NCBI GenBank assembly: GCA_963667455.2 | Contig: CAXXFR010000026.1 | Span: 463,990-527,989, forward strand | Source: Bin55 sp963667455 | Lineage (GTDB): Bacteria > Pseudomonadota > Gammaproteobacteria > Pseudomonadales > Azotimanducaceae | DNA length: 64,000 nucleotides | Direction: 5' to 3' | Shown here: piece after piece, positions 33,962 through 42,253 of the stretch | How positions within the stretch are numbered: position 1 is the stretch's first letter | Layout of the letters: every line of letters begins with the position of its first letter | Notes under the pieces: model-generated | Seen by the model: the letters and a program-made list of their open reading frames with translations, nothing else | Told to the model about the DNA's origin: nothing | Database searches by the model: none | Made by a program: the position numbers and the translations under genes

Positions 33962-36682
33962 TCAACGCGTCCACGCGGCCTTCATGTACATGAGCCGACC
34001 TTGCCAACCAATCAACGAATCGCCTCGGTAGATCTGGCCACAACAACCCTCCACGATTGCTTCCGGCGGAAATCGGTCGAGCAGGTTTTCCACTCCGAAC
34101 CGAAGAGTCATGGACGAAGCGAACTGTCGGGAATATTCCGCGTCGATGACGAATTCTGAATCGAAGCTTTGAATGTTTGCGAGTGTGTACGACAAGGTGT
34201 TCTCGTACGGTCCGTAGGCACGCAGCCGTAGCATTAAGTCGCCTTGAGCAAAGGTGTGGTTTGCTGTGACGACAGCCTTCCATTGAGGAATACCGTTTTC
34301 AAGGTCGAACTTGGTTTCCGCACCGATGAAACGTCCTCGCTTCTTGATTTCGGTGTCGTTGATGTTCAGGTTTCCGCTGATGCTTGTATAACCATAGTCC
34401 CAGTCTCCAGCCCAGCTGGCCAAGAGATCGAGTCCATAGGTCAACGTATCAACGTCATTCGTGAAGAAACGAACGACTGCGATCTCCGAAGCTCCCGGCA
34501 CACCGAGTGCTTGAAGTTGAGCACGTTCACTGTCGCCGACTGCAAACGTCGAAGACAGAACAATCCGGTCTTCTAGGAAGATTCGATACGCATCGACGGA
34601 CCACTTGACTCCGTTGTTCTGTTGTGCGACAAATCCCGCAGAAACCGACCAAGAGTCTTCGGCTTCAAGCGGCAGCGCACCGAACACTTGAGATGCACCA
34701 TGCGTCGAAGGGAAAATGCCTTCCGCTCGTGGGCTTCCGTCCGGAGCGATCGCCGTTCTGACGTTGGCAGTGAAAATCTGACCTACGGTCGGGGCTCGAA
34801 AACCGGTATGGATAGAGCCACGCAGTGCAGTAGAAGGTGAGAACGAGTACTTGCTCGCCGCCTTCCAAATGGCAACCGTTCCGAAGTCTGAAAAGTCTTC
34901 GACTCGCGCGGCCACGTTGGCCAGCCATTGCTCCGAAAGATCGAATTCACCTTCCCCGTAAACAGCCGTGTTGTTGCGCGAGTTGCTTGTCGCAAATGCT
35001 CCTGGATAGCCCGGAAATCCATTTGAACCGACCGGCACGGTGTTGTTGATCGGATCGCCAGGATCGCAGAGCTGACCGATCCTCTCGAATCCCGGAATGC
35101 GGCACTCGATTGAAGTCAGCGAGTCGTTCGGATCCATGTCCACTTCCGCTTGAGTGATTTCCCAGTTGAACGGATCCCGACGCCCAAACGGACCAACCGC
35201 ATAGGAACTAGGTTCGCCCTCGACGATGGAATACTCTTCGCGACGCCAGTGAGCGCCGACTGCAAAGTGGGCCGGAATGTCGTTTCCTATAGTCGCCATC
35301 CACGTGATGTCGACGTTCAGTGCTGTTTCTTCATTGATGAGATCGCCGGGACGAAACGAAGTTGGAGAGTCTGGTCCGAGCGAAGGGTTGAGTGTGTTCT
35401 CGATGCTGTAGCGAACTTCGTTCCGACCATAAGAGAAAGAAGCATCCGAAGTGAAACCGGCACTGGAGAAGTTTCGAATTCCACTGTAGATGGACATGTC
35501 GAGGACATGACCCGAAAACTGGGGTGTAAATCCGGATGGGTAGAGGTTCTCGCGAGGGTCGTAGATCGATCCATCTTGCAGCCGTAGCGGATAGAGCTGA
35601 GGAACACCGGGCCGACGGTAGAAGAATCCCACACCTTGCTTGCGCGTCGCAAACGTCGCCGTGTTGTAGAAAACGTATCCGTCGGTTAGGGGAAGCTCGC
35701 TGTTTACCAGGAGATTGAGCTGTTCACGCCAGGGTTTACCCCATACCTGTTCGGGCGAGGAAAAAGCCCGACTGCCACCAATAGTCGAGAAGTTGTCAGC
35801 GAAGCGGCGGTCCAGGTCGTCGGGGATGCCGTCGCTTCCTCGGATTACTTGGATGAGATTGCCGCTCGCATCGTAGGTGTAGGTATGTGCGTCAGGTCCG
35901 TAGTAGGTCACGCCATCCACAGTGAGAGACGCTCGAGTTGCTTCGAGCGGAGTCATGCCGGAGGAACCGATGGGAATGTCATAGGGTTCCGATCGATTGG
36001 TGGGATCGGAGTCCGAGTATTGCGCGACTACAGTCAGGAAACCGTCGTTGCCCACCTTGAACCCTGCCTTGCCGTCTAGGGTGAGTTCAGCTCCATCTCC
36101 CCACGAGTACTGGCTGTATCGAGCTCCGCCGGAGACTCCGGAACTGTCGGTGGCGAGATTGAAATTGATGACTCCGGCAATCGCATCCGTGCCGTACTGA
36201 GCCGCAGCCCCATCGCGTAGCACTTCCATGGATTGCAACGCATTGGCGGGCAGAGAGGAGAAATCTACTCCGTGGGACCCGAATCCGCCCATTCGCATGA
36301 TTGAAGAACGGTGGCGGCGTTTACCGTTGATCAATACCAATGTGTGGTGCGAGTCCAAGCTGCGCAAGTTCATGGGTCGAATAATCGAAGCGCCGTCGGC
36401 GATCGGGAACCGTTGAACGTCCAACGCAGGAACGATAGCCCCGAGAGCATCCAGCAAGTCGGATGAATTGATGCTTTCAAGTGCTTCGGCGCTGTACACA
36501 TCGATGGGTACGGCCGCATCGGAAGCAGACTGCTCCTTGCGTCGAGTTCCGATGGTTATCACTTCCTCGATCGCATCCATTTCCTGATCCGTGGAAGGCT
36601 CTTCTTGAGCCTCGAGATCGAAGCCGGAAATCAAGCAAAGTGGTGCGGATGCCACTACGGCTAACAAAACGTTCCGTGTCAT
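33962..36682 (-). CDS. TonB-dependent receptor
   Basis: This is an outer-membrane active-transport receptor of 906 residues from ATG 36682; the in-frame TTG at 36688 is less likely. The signal peptide 'MTRNVLLAVVASAPLCLISG' is followed by a TonB-box-like 'EEVITIGTRRKE'. The plug domain has 'LINGKRRHRSS' and 'EVLRDGAAAQYGTDAIAGVINF', and the barrel runs to the C-terminus. It lies upstream of the MaoC pair on the same strand with a 128-base gap, so it is likely the importer for that unit. The ligand is unknown. Confidence 0.9.
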   Translation of the reverse strand: MTRNVLLAVVASAPLCLISGFDLEAQEEPSTDQEMDAIEEVITIGTRRKEQSASDAAVPIDVYSAEALESINSSDLLDALGAIVPALDVQRFPIADGASIIRPMNLRSLDSHHTLVLINGKRRHRSSIMRMGGFGSHGVDFSSLPANALQSMEVLRDGAAAQYGTDAIAGVINFNLATDSSGVSGGARYSQYSWGDGAELTLDGKAGFKVGNDGFLTVVAQYSDSDPTNRSEPYDIPIGSSGMTPLEATRASLTVDGVTYYGPDAHTYTYDASGNLIQVIRGSDGIPDDLDRRFADNFSTIGGSRAFSSPEQVWGKPWREQLNLLVNSELPLTDGYVFYNTATFATRKQGVGFFYRRPGVPQLYPLRLQDGSIYDPRENLYPSGFTPQFSGHVLDMSIYSGIRNFSSAGFTSDASFSYGRNEVRYSIENTLNPSLGPDSPTSFRPGDLINEETALNVDITWMATIGNDIPAHFAVGAHWRREEYSIVEGEPSSYAVGPFGRRDPFNWEITQAEVDMDPNDSLTSIECRIPGFERIGQLCDPGDPINNTVPVGSNGFPGYPGAFATSNSRNNTAVYGEGEFDLSEQWLANVAARVEDFSDFGTVAIWKAASKYSFSPSTALRGSIHTGFRAPTVGQIFTANVRTAIAPDGSPRAEGIFPSTHGASQVFGALPLEAEDSWSVSAGFVAQQNNGVKWSVDAYRIFLEDRIVLSSTFAVGDSERAQLQALGVPGASEIAVVRFFTNDVDTLTYGLDLLASWAGDWDYGYTSISGNLNINDTEIKKRGRFIGAETKFDLENGIPQWKAVVTANHTFAQGDLMLRLRAYGPYENTLSYTLANIQSFDSEFVIDAEYSRQFASSMTLRFGVENLLDRFPPEAIVEGCCGQIYRGDSLIGWQGRLMYMKAAWTR

Positions 36683-36914
36683 TGTCAATCAAGCCAAGTT
36701 TGGTTGTGGTGAATTTTAGAGTGTCTATTCAAGCATTTGTTAGCAGGATGCGCTCAGCAAAAGGCAGATCCAGAACGAGAACTCATCCAGTCCATGAAGT
36801 GGAACGTCTTGCAGCCTCGAATCGGGGCAACACGACGCGTATCGAGCATAAAATACGTTGAACGCTGACGTCCGTACTCGTTGATTAGGCACTTAGTTAG
36901 ACACGGAGACTTCT

Positions 36915-38063
36915 ATGGGTAATTGCAGACACTGTGGGATGGACGCGGGGTTCCTGCGTTTTGCGCATCCTCAATGCAAGGCGAACTTCGACAAAGCGGT
37001 GCATTTGATTGCAATGGCCGTAGGCGAAATGGGTTCAGCCGTGGAAGCCGTGGAAGATGCGGTAGAGAAAATCCTGGACTATGCCAGACGGGGAAACCTC
37101 GACGTGAAACAGAGAACCAAAGCCATCGCTCGGGGATGGGGCATCTGTGTCGACAGAGCGCTTGGAGGCGATGGCTTGGACGCTGACGAGGAGGCGTCGC
37201 TGAACGAATTGCTTGTGTCATTCAATCTGAGTCGCACAGACATCGACAGACAGGGCCGTTGGCGCCTCGTCGAGCAGCAGAGGCGAGATGGTGCCAAGAA
37301 GGTGATCCATAGTCAGGTAGCCGAGATGGCGCATTTGGCTGCGCAAGAAGGTAGTCAGCATGACTTCGAAGCCAGCAAAGACAAGATTTTGGAAGCTGCC
37401 AATCGCGCACAGTTGTCCATTGGCGAACTAGCAGACCAGATTTCCAAAGGTATTGAAGAAGAGATCGATCGAGCGTTGGACGACGACGTATTGGACGAAG
37501 AGGAAGAACAGAGTCTCAGCAAGCTTTTATCGACCTTTGACGGTGCGATCGACACGTTCTTGCCCGCAAAGCAGATGGAGCGGATCGACAAGGCCAAGTT
37601 GATTCGACGTGTAATGGACGGCGAAGATGTGGCAGATCGAAGGCATGAGTACGAGTACCTTCCGTTTCGCCTCATGAAGAGCGAGTCGTTGCTCTGGGTG
37701 TTCGATGATGTGGACTACTGGGAAGTCCAAACGCAGCGGGAATTTAGGGGTCGGAGCGGCGGCGTCAGTGTCCGCGTCACTCGCGGGGTCTATCTCCGGA
37801 GCGGAGCGTTTCGTGGGCGACCAGAGTCAACCGAGCAAAACGTGCATGTCGACACCGGACAAATGGGAATCACGACCAAGCACATCTACTTCTCGGGATC
37901 CATCCAGAGCTTTCGAATACGACACAATCGAATCGTCTCGATAGACCCGTTCGAAGATGGAATTGGAGTAATGCGAGATACTGCACGAGCCAAGCGGGAG
38001 ACATTCATCGTCGACGACCCTTGGTTCGCGTACAACCTGCTCAATAACATATCCATCGAATGA
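36915..38063 (+). CDS. Unrecognised protein: zinc-knuckle N-terminus, tandem acidic repeats, beta-rich C-terminus
   Basis: I do not recognise this 382-residue protein as a named family. The N-terminus 'MGNCRHCG' (C4, C7) with H18 and C21 looks like a small zinc-binding knuckle. Two internal repeats follow: residues 79-105 ('VDRALGGDGLDADEEASLNE' then 'LLVSFNL') and 184-210 ('IDRALDDDVLDEEEEQSLSK' then 'LLSTFDG'). They resemble helical TerB-like units. The C-terminal third ('FRLMKSESLLWVFDDVDYWE', 'TKHIYFSGSIQSFRI', 'RIVSIDPFEDGIGV') looks like a beta-rich PH-type fold. CGGAGA lies upstream of the ATG. It is divergent from the TonB receptor and 31 bases before the SDR gene. A metal- or stress-sensing role is only a guess. 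Confidence 0.7.
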   Translation: MGNCRHCGMDAGFLRFAHPQCKANFDKAVHLIAMAVGEMGSAVEAVEDAVEKILDYARRGNLDVKQRTKAIARGWGICVDRALGGDGLDADEEASLNELLVSFNLSRTDIDRQGRWRLVEQQRRDGAKKVIHSQVAEMAHLAAQEGSQHDFEASKDKILEAANRAQLSIGELADQISKGIEEEIDRALDDDVLDEEEEQSLSKLLSTFDGAIDTFLPAKQMERIDKAKLIRRVMDGEDVADRRHEYEYLPFRLMKSESLLWVFDDVDYWEVQTQREFRGRSGGVSVRVTRGVYLRSGAFRGRPESTEQNVHVDTGQMGITTKHIYFSGSIQSFRIRHNRIVSIDPFEDGIGVMRDTARAKRETFIVDDPWFAYNLLNNISIE

Positions 38064-38094
38064 AAACCGCTGATGGAGCATGGGAGGGAATCAC

Positions 38095-38958
38095 ATGAGC
38101 GAATTTGAAGGTAAAGTTGCCGCTGTCACAGGTGCTGGCGGTGGGATTGGTAGGAGTCACGCAATCGAGTTTGCGAAGCGGGGCGCGAAGGTCGTCGTGA
38201 ATGATCTGGGTGGCGACGTGTACGGAACCGGAGAAGGCGATGCAGCAGATATTGTGGTTGAAGAAATCCGCGCCGCTGGTGGCGAGGCAGTTGCCAACAA
38301 GGCATCCGTAGCAGATCGCGATGGAGCGAAGAGCATTGTCGATGATGCGATTAATGCCTTTGGGCGCATCGACATTCTGGTGAACAACGCAGGCATCCTG
38401 CGAGACAAGACGTTCAAGAAGATGACCTTGGACGACTTCGACCTGGTTATGCAGGTACACCTCACAGGCACTGCCTATGTAACTCATGCCGCTTGGCCCC
38501 ACATGTACGACCAACGCTACGGACGCATCGTCTTCACCAGTTCAGGATCGGGCATCTTCGGCAACTACGGACAGTCGAATTACGGAGCTGCCAAGATGGG
38601 AATGTTGGGCCTCGCTAACGTTCTGGCACTGGAAGGTGGACCCCGCAATGTCCACGTGAATTGCTTGGGACCGGGTGCTGCGACCCGAATGACCAACACT
38701 GTTCCTGGTAGGGATGAGGATCTGGATGAAGTAGGTCCGGAACGCTCGCCGAGTCGTGTCAGCCCAGCGGTTTTGTTCATGTGTAGTGAAGCGGCTCCCA
38801 ACGGCTGCGTGATTCATGCGGCGGGCGGAAGATATTCGCGCAGCGTGATCTATGTGAACGAACCGGTTGTGTTGGGCGCGAACGCGACCTACGAGGATCT
38901 TGTTCCCCACATCGACGACTTGATGGACATGTCGGGTGCCAAACCGCGTAAGAGGTAA
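38095..38958 (+). CDS. SDR oxidoreductase, 3-hydroxyacyl-CoA dehydrogenase type
   Basis: This is a short-chain dehydrogenase/reductase most like the dehydrogenase domain of peroxisomal multifunctional enzyme type 2 (3-hydroxyacyl-CoA dehydrogenase). ATG 38095 has GGGAGG upstream and gives 287 residues; an ATG at 38080 precedes the SD and is not used. The NAD(P)-binding motif is 'TGAGGGIGRSHA', 'NNAGILRDKTF' follows, and the catalytic residues lie in 'FTSSGSGIFGNYGQSNYGAAK' (in part: Ser, Tyr, Lys). The long loop 'NDLGGDVYGTGEGD' is typical of the MFE-2 group. It fits the acyl-CoA metabolism seen elsewhere in the window. Confidence 0.88.
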   Translation: MSEFEGKVAAVTGAGGGIGRSHAIEFAKRGAKVVVNDLGGDVYGTGEGDAADIVVEEIRAAGGEAVANKASVADRDGAKSIVDDAINAFGRIDILVNNAGILRDKTFKKMTLDDFDLVMQVHLTGTAYVTHAAWPHMYDQRYGRIVFTSSGSGIFGNYGQSNYGAAKMGMLGLANVLALEGGPRNVHVNCLGPGAATRMTNTVPGRDEDLDEVGPERSPSRVSPAVLFMCSEAAPNGCVIHAAGGRYSRSVIYVNEPVVLGANATYEDLVPHIDDLMDMSGAKPRKR

Positions 38959-39284
38959 GTTCATCTGCTGTTGTAGAAGCCTACGCATGGCTAGCTACGG
39001 CACTTGATGGCTCCCTAGTCGAGAGCTCTCAAACGATGTGTGTTTCTTGTATCGGTGTGAGATTCGCCCATCATTTCTACTCCATGTCAGGAATCCGTTG
39101 CGAATGAATCGGGCACGATCGCGTTGAGATGCTAACGAGCAGAATTTGAACGATTGAGCTAGATTGGCTCCAATAAGAGGTCGGCTGGCTCCTAACGGAT
39201 TTGCTATCGTTACGGAGGATCCGATTCGAGCTCAGGGCCACTTCAAGACCTTCGACTCATTTACAAGCAAGAGGCGATCTCACT
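38959..39284 (+). other. 326-base intergenic stretch before the restriction module
   Basis: No gene, RNA or repeat is recognised here. The region lies between the SDR stop and ATG 39285 and presumably holds the promoter of the PLD-nuclease gene, but no convincing -35/-10 pair is visible. Its base composition is ordinary. No direct repeat marking an insertion boundary was found. Confidence 0.4.
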
Positions 39285-40214
39285 ATGCAATTGGACATCC
39301 AGGCAAGCCCGTCCAGTCAGCTGGGCAAGATGATTGTGAGGGAACTTAGACTCTCGAGTTCTCTCAGAATGGCTTGTGCATATGTCAGCGAACGGGGCCT
39401 TGGTCACATCGAGAACGATATAGAGCGAATACTCAGTCGCAGAGGAACGGTGTCGATCCTACACGGTGCAGACTTTCGAGTTACGCATCCGCAATCGATC
39501 AAGAGACTAGCCAATCTCAATCTTGAGTATGAGTCGATGTTCTATCGAGTACGACCATTCTTCCCCTACGACAACAGTCCTCTGTTTCATCCCAAGATGT
39601 ACTTGATGGGTCTTCAGGGTGGCAAATTTACGTCCGTAATAGGCTCATCAAACGTTACACAACGGGGTCTATTCGAGAATGTTGAAGTAAACGTCGTCTT
39701 CCGAGGTGGAAAAGACGATCTGGCCATCAAACAAAGTCTGTCCACATTCGATTCACTTCAGGCAGACGAAGACCTTGTTGAACCTTGGGCGGAGTGGATC
39801 GCAAAATACGAGAGTATCTATAGCGAACTTCAGACTACTGCAAAAAGCTATGACGGTGAACGGCTTGATCAATTGCTGGGCGACCTTTATCTGTTATCTC
39901 CCCAGAACCAACCTTGGGTTCCTCTTAGTCAAAAGGATTGTGTCGTCAAGGCCTTACAAGAATTGGAAGCTGAAGTCCCTGAGGATTCGCCGATACATCT
40001 CAGTAGGATCTACGAAAGGACCAAGCTGGTCGCACAACGCCATAAGTTCGAGTTCGATTGGAGCACATTCGAAAACAGCGTAAGGGGTCGCATCAACGTC
40101 AATTGTGGTGAACGTGGAGAACGGTTATTCGAGAGATTGCCCTATGACAGTGCCAAGAAGGGTCTCTATCGGCTTAGTACTCGGGGCAGGAGCTATTCGA
40201 GTACGACGAAGTGA
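39285..40214 (+). CDS. Phospholipase-D-family nuclease, probable restriction or defence protein
   Basis: PLD-family nucleases cleave DNA with a covalent histidine intermediate and no metal. The 309-residue protein has one HKD motif: H102-x-K104 in 'LFHPKMYLMG', then 'VIGSSNVTQRG' (S121, N123). A single HKD set implies a homodimer, as in BfiI and NgoFVII-type restriction enzymes. The C-terminal part ('IHLSRIYERTKLVAQRHKFEF', in part) looks like a helical DNA-binding domain. ATG 39285 was chosen over TTG 39201 because the upstream stretch lacks family features. It converges with the methyltransferase gene, 19 bases away stop to stop, so the two form one restriction-type module. Confidence 0.75.
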   Translation: MQLDIQASPSSQLGKMIVRELRLSSSLRMACAYVSERGLGHIENDIERILSRRGTVSILHGADFRVTHPQSIKRLANLNLEYESMFYRVRPFFPYDNSPLFHPKMYLMGLQGGKFTSVIGSSNVTQRGLFENVEVNVVFRGGKDDLAIKQSLSTFDSLQADEDLVEPWAEWIAKYESIYSELQTTAKSYDGERLDQLLGDLYLLSPQNQPWVPLSQKDCVVKALQELEAEVPEDSPIHLSRIYERTKLVAQRHKFEFDWSTFENSVRGRINVNCGERGERLFERLPYDSAKKGLYRLSTRGRSYSSTTK

Positions 40215-40233
40215 TGTGAACTGAGAAAGGACA

Positions 40234-42000
40234 CTAGACCGAATTTTCGGGCGAGAGCGTTCTAAGTCCGTCTTGGTAGCCGGCCTCGTATGCACAGTAG
40301 GGACATTTATGTCTTCCTTTGCCTGACTGGTTGTTCGGCAGTCTCGCCATAACTGAGTCAAGAGACTTGCGATTGCTGAGATTGTGATTCCCCGCATGAT
40401 GAACGCAATCGAGTGACAGGCTTCGGGTCTGATCAAGCCCAATTAGGTGTCTTACGAGAGGTTTGCGGGCATAAAAGGCTCTGCTCCTGCTTCCATGCCC
40501 TCTTCCCTTCGTTCGCGGTTGTATCCAGTCTCCCATGCTACTTTGCAGAGCAATGTCCTTTTGAATAGCAGTTCTAATCTGCGTGTAGTCGTTATATACG
40601 CTCTCATACAAAACGGTATTTCGTAGCTCAAATGCATTGCAAAGTAATACTTCTGATCGAGATTCCGTTTTGTCGTGCCAGTGTCGAGCAACGGTGATAA
40701 GTTTTCCCATCTTTTGAAAAAGATGGCTATCTTCAAAATGCTTGCGCTCGACCTCGTACTCGTCCAGCATGGTAATGGCCATGGTCTCCTTGACTTCCCA
40801 AGATCCATTTTTCCTAATGAGGGGAACTACTTTCAACTCCCATGAACCGAGATTCGGACTTTGGCTACAGTTCAAAGGAAGTCCAAGATAACGTTCGACA
40901 GTGTGTCCGGCCCATCCCTTGTTCAGCCGTCCTGACTCTTCGTGAAATACTGTTACTTCGAGTTCCTGTGCAAGTTCCCTTAGATCCTGACCTGCCAGTT
41001 CCCGTAGCTTATGAAGCGCTTCCTGACGATCCACCCTACCGCACCTTCTTGGGACAAGTGTCGGGAATACGAGAAGGAGTAGGTCCTGAGGCACACCCGG
41101 ACGACCTGGCTGGATCGCTTGAATTGTGATTCGAATCCGATATAGTGGATTGTGAAGGGGGGGGGGGTAAAGCGTTGTTTTCTGTGAGCTTATAGTGCTT
41201 AGTCTTGCCTTTGCGATTTGCAAATATGTTTCGCTCAAATCAATGCCCATGAACATTCTTCCAATTGCAACAGATGCAACACCGGAAGTTCCTGAGCCGA
41301 CGAATGGATCGAGTACAACGTCTCCGGGATCGGTGCTGGCCCGCAAGCAACGATCCACGAGTGCAACGGGTTTCTGTGTTGGGTGTCGGCCGAACTTAGT
41401 CTCATCTGTTCCCTTTCGCGGCGTTTGAAACTTCCATATGGACTTCATTTGCTTGTTGCCGTTTTCCAGCTTCATTTCTTCGTAATTGAACTTGTACCGA
41501 TCTGAGTCTCCCTTCTGTGCCTTGCTGGCCCACAGAACAAGCTCGGTGGCATGGGTAAATGTCCGGCATCCAAGGTTTGGCGGTGGATTGGGCTTCTCCC
41601 ACACGATGTCATTCAACAATCTGAATCCGTTGTGCAAGAGAGCCATTCCTACACTTGGATGTACGTGAAGAGTCCCTGTGACCCAAATGGAACCTGTCGG
41701 TTTCAAGATGCGATAGCAATGTTCTAGCCAAGCGAGGTTGAATTGAAAGTCCCCTTCGATGCCGCGGCTACGATCCCAGTCGCCTTTGTTGACGGGTACC
41801 ATCCTGCCCGCAACACACGTGATGCCATCGTTCGAGAGGTTGTAGGGCGGATCAGTCCACACGCAGTCCACTGACTCGCTGGGTAGTTTCTTGAGCACAT
41901 CTAGGACATCACCTTGATAGAGTCCCACGTCTTTTTCGGGCGAATGCCAGAAGGGTTTCTTCCGGTGTGCAAAGTGGCTCGGATGTGGAACGTACGTCAC
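40234..42000 (-). CDS. DNA methyltransferase fused to a MutH/Sau3AI-like endonuclease, joined at a poly-C tract
   Basis: Residues 1 to about 275 form a beta-class amino-methyltransferase. The catalytic motif 'TDPPYNLS' (D50-Y53) comes before the AdoMet motif 'DPFVGSGTSG' (231-240), and DPPY favours adenine-N6. Residues from about 323 form a MutH/Sau3AI-like nuclease: 'KGWAGHTVERYLG' (361-373, E369), 'SPNLGSWELK' (E388, K390) and 'SRAFYARKPLVRHLIG', which resembles the C-terminus of MutH. The expected catalytic Asp before ExK reads Asn383. A C-terminal 'HKCPYCAYEAG' (C566, C569) could bind zinc. Start is GTG 42000. The two parts are in frame only because of 11 Cs at residues 278-282. With 12 Cs the methyltransferase would stop at 41036-41038, one base before a GTG at 41032-41034 that has AGAAGG upstream. 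Confidence 0.8.
   Translation of the reverse strand: MTYVPHPSHFAHRKKPFWHSPEKDVGLYQGDVLDVLKKLPSESVDCVWTDPPYNLSNDGITCVAGRMVPVNKGDWDRSRGIEGDFQFNLAWLEHCYRILKPTGSIWVTGTLHVHPSVGMALLHNGFRLLNDIVWEKPNPPPNLGCRTFTHATELVLWASKAQKGDSDRYKFNYEEMKLENGNKQMKSIWKFQTPRKGTDETKFGRHPTQKPVALVDRCLRASTDPGDVVLDPFVGSGTSGVASVAIGRMFMGIDLSETYLQIAKARLSTISSQKTTLYPPPLHNPLYRIRITIQAIQPGRPGVPQDLLLLVFPTLVPRRCGRVDRQEALHKLRELAGQDLRELAQELEVTVFHEESGRLNKGWAGHTVERYLGLPLNCSQSPNLGSWELKVVPLIRKNGSWEVKETMAITMLDEYEVERKHFEDSHLFQKMGKLITVARHWHDKTESRSEVLLCNAFELRNTVLYESVYNDYTQIRTAIQKDIALQSSMGDWIQPRTKGRGHGSRSRAFYARKPLVRHLIGLDQTRSLSLDCVHHAGNHNLSNRKSLDSVMARLPNNQSGKGRHKCPYCAYEAGYQDGLRTLSPENSV
41157..41167 (-). repeat. Poly-C (11) tract, candidate phase-variation switch
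   Basis: The plus strand shows eleven consecutive G (41157-41167), read as C on the coding strand. It encodes Tyr-Pro-Pro-Pro-Leu between the methyltransferase and endonuclease domains. With 11 Cs the domains are fused. With 10 the frame ends about 51 residues later (TAA), before the nuclease. With 12 it ends at TAG 41036-41038, adjacent to a separate nuclease start. Slipped-strand mispairing at such tracts controls phase-variable methyltransferases in other bacteria. Confidence 0.85.
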
Positions 42001-42253
42001 AGCTGCGGATCTTTGATCAATACTTGTCGGTTGTCAAGTTTGTCGTGGAAGCGACGGCTTGGATTGAACTCGTCAGCCTGCTCGATGGTCAGCTCGACAT
42101 CAGACTGGGCTGTTGGGTTGACCAGCTACGTCTCACATCGGAGGAGAGATCGGCGAAGCCCGGTTGAGTGACTCTCAAGGAACACCCTGCGAAGAGGTGT
42201 GAACGCCGTTGGGGTCGTCTTGGATTTCGACCAACACAACCCCACATCGGTCT

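Noticed and set aside
39161..39200. Short repeat TTGGCTCC / TGGCTCCTAA before the PLD gene as an insertion boundary
   Set aside because: The two copies are only 8 bases of identity and have no matching partner after 42000.
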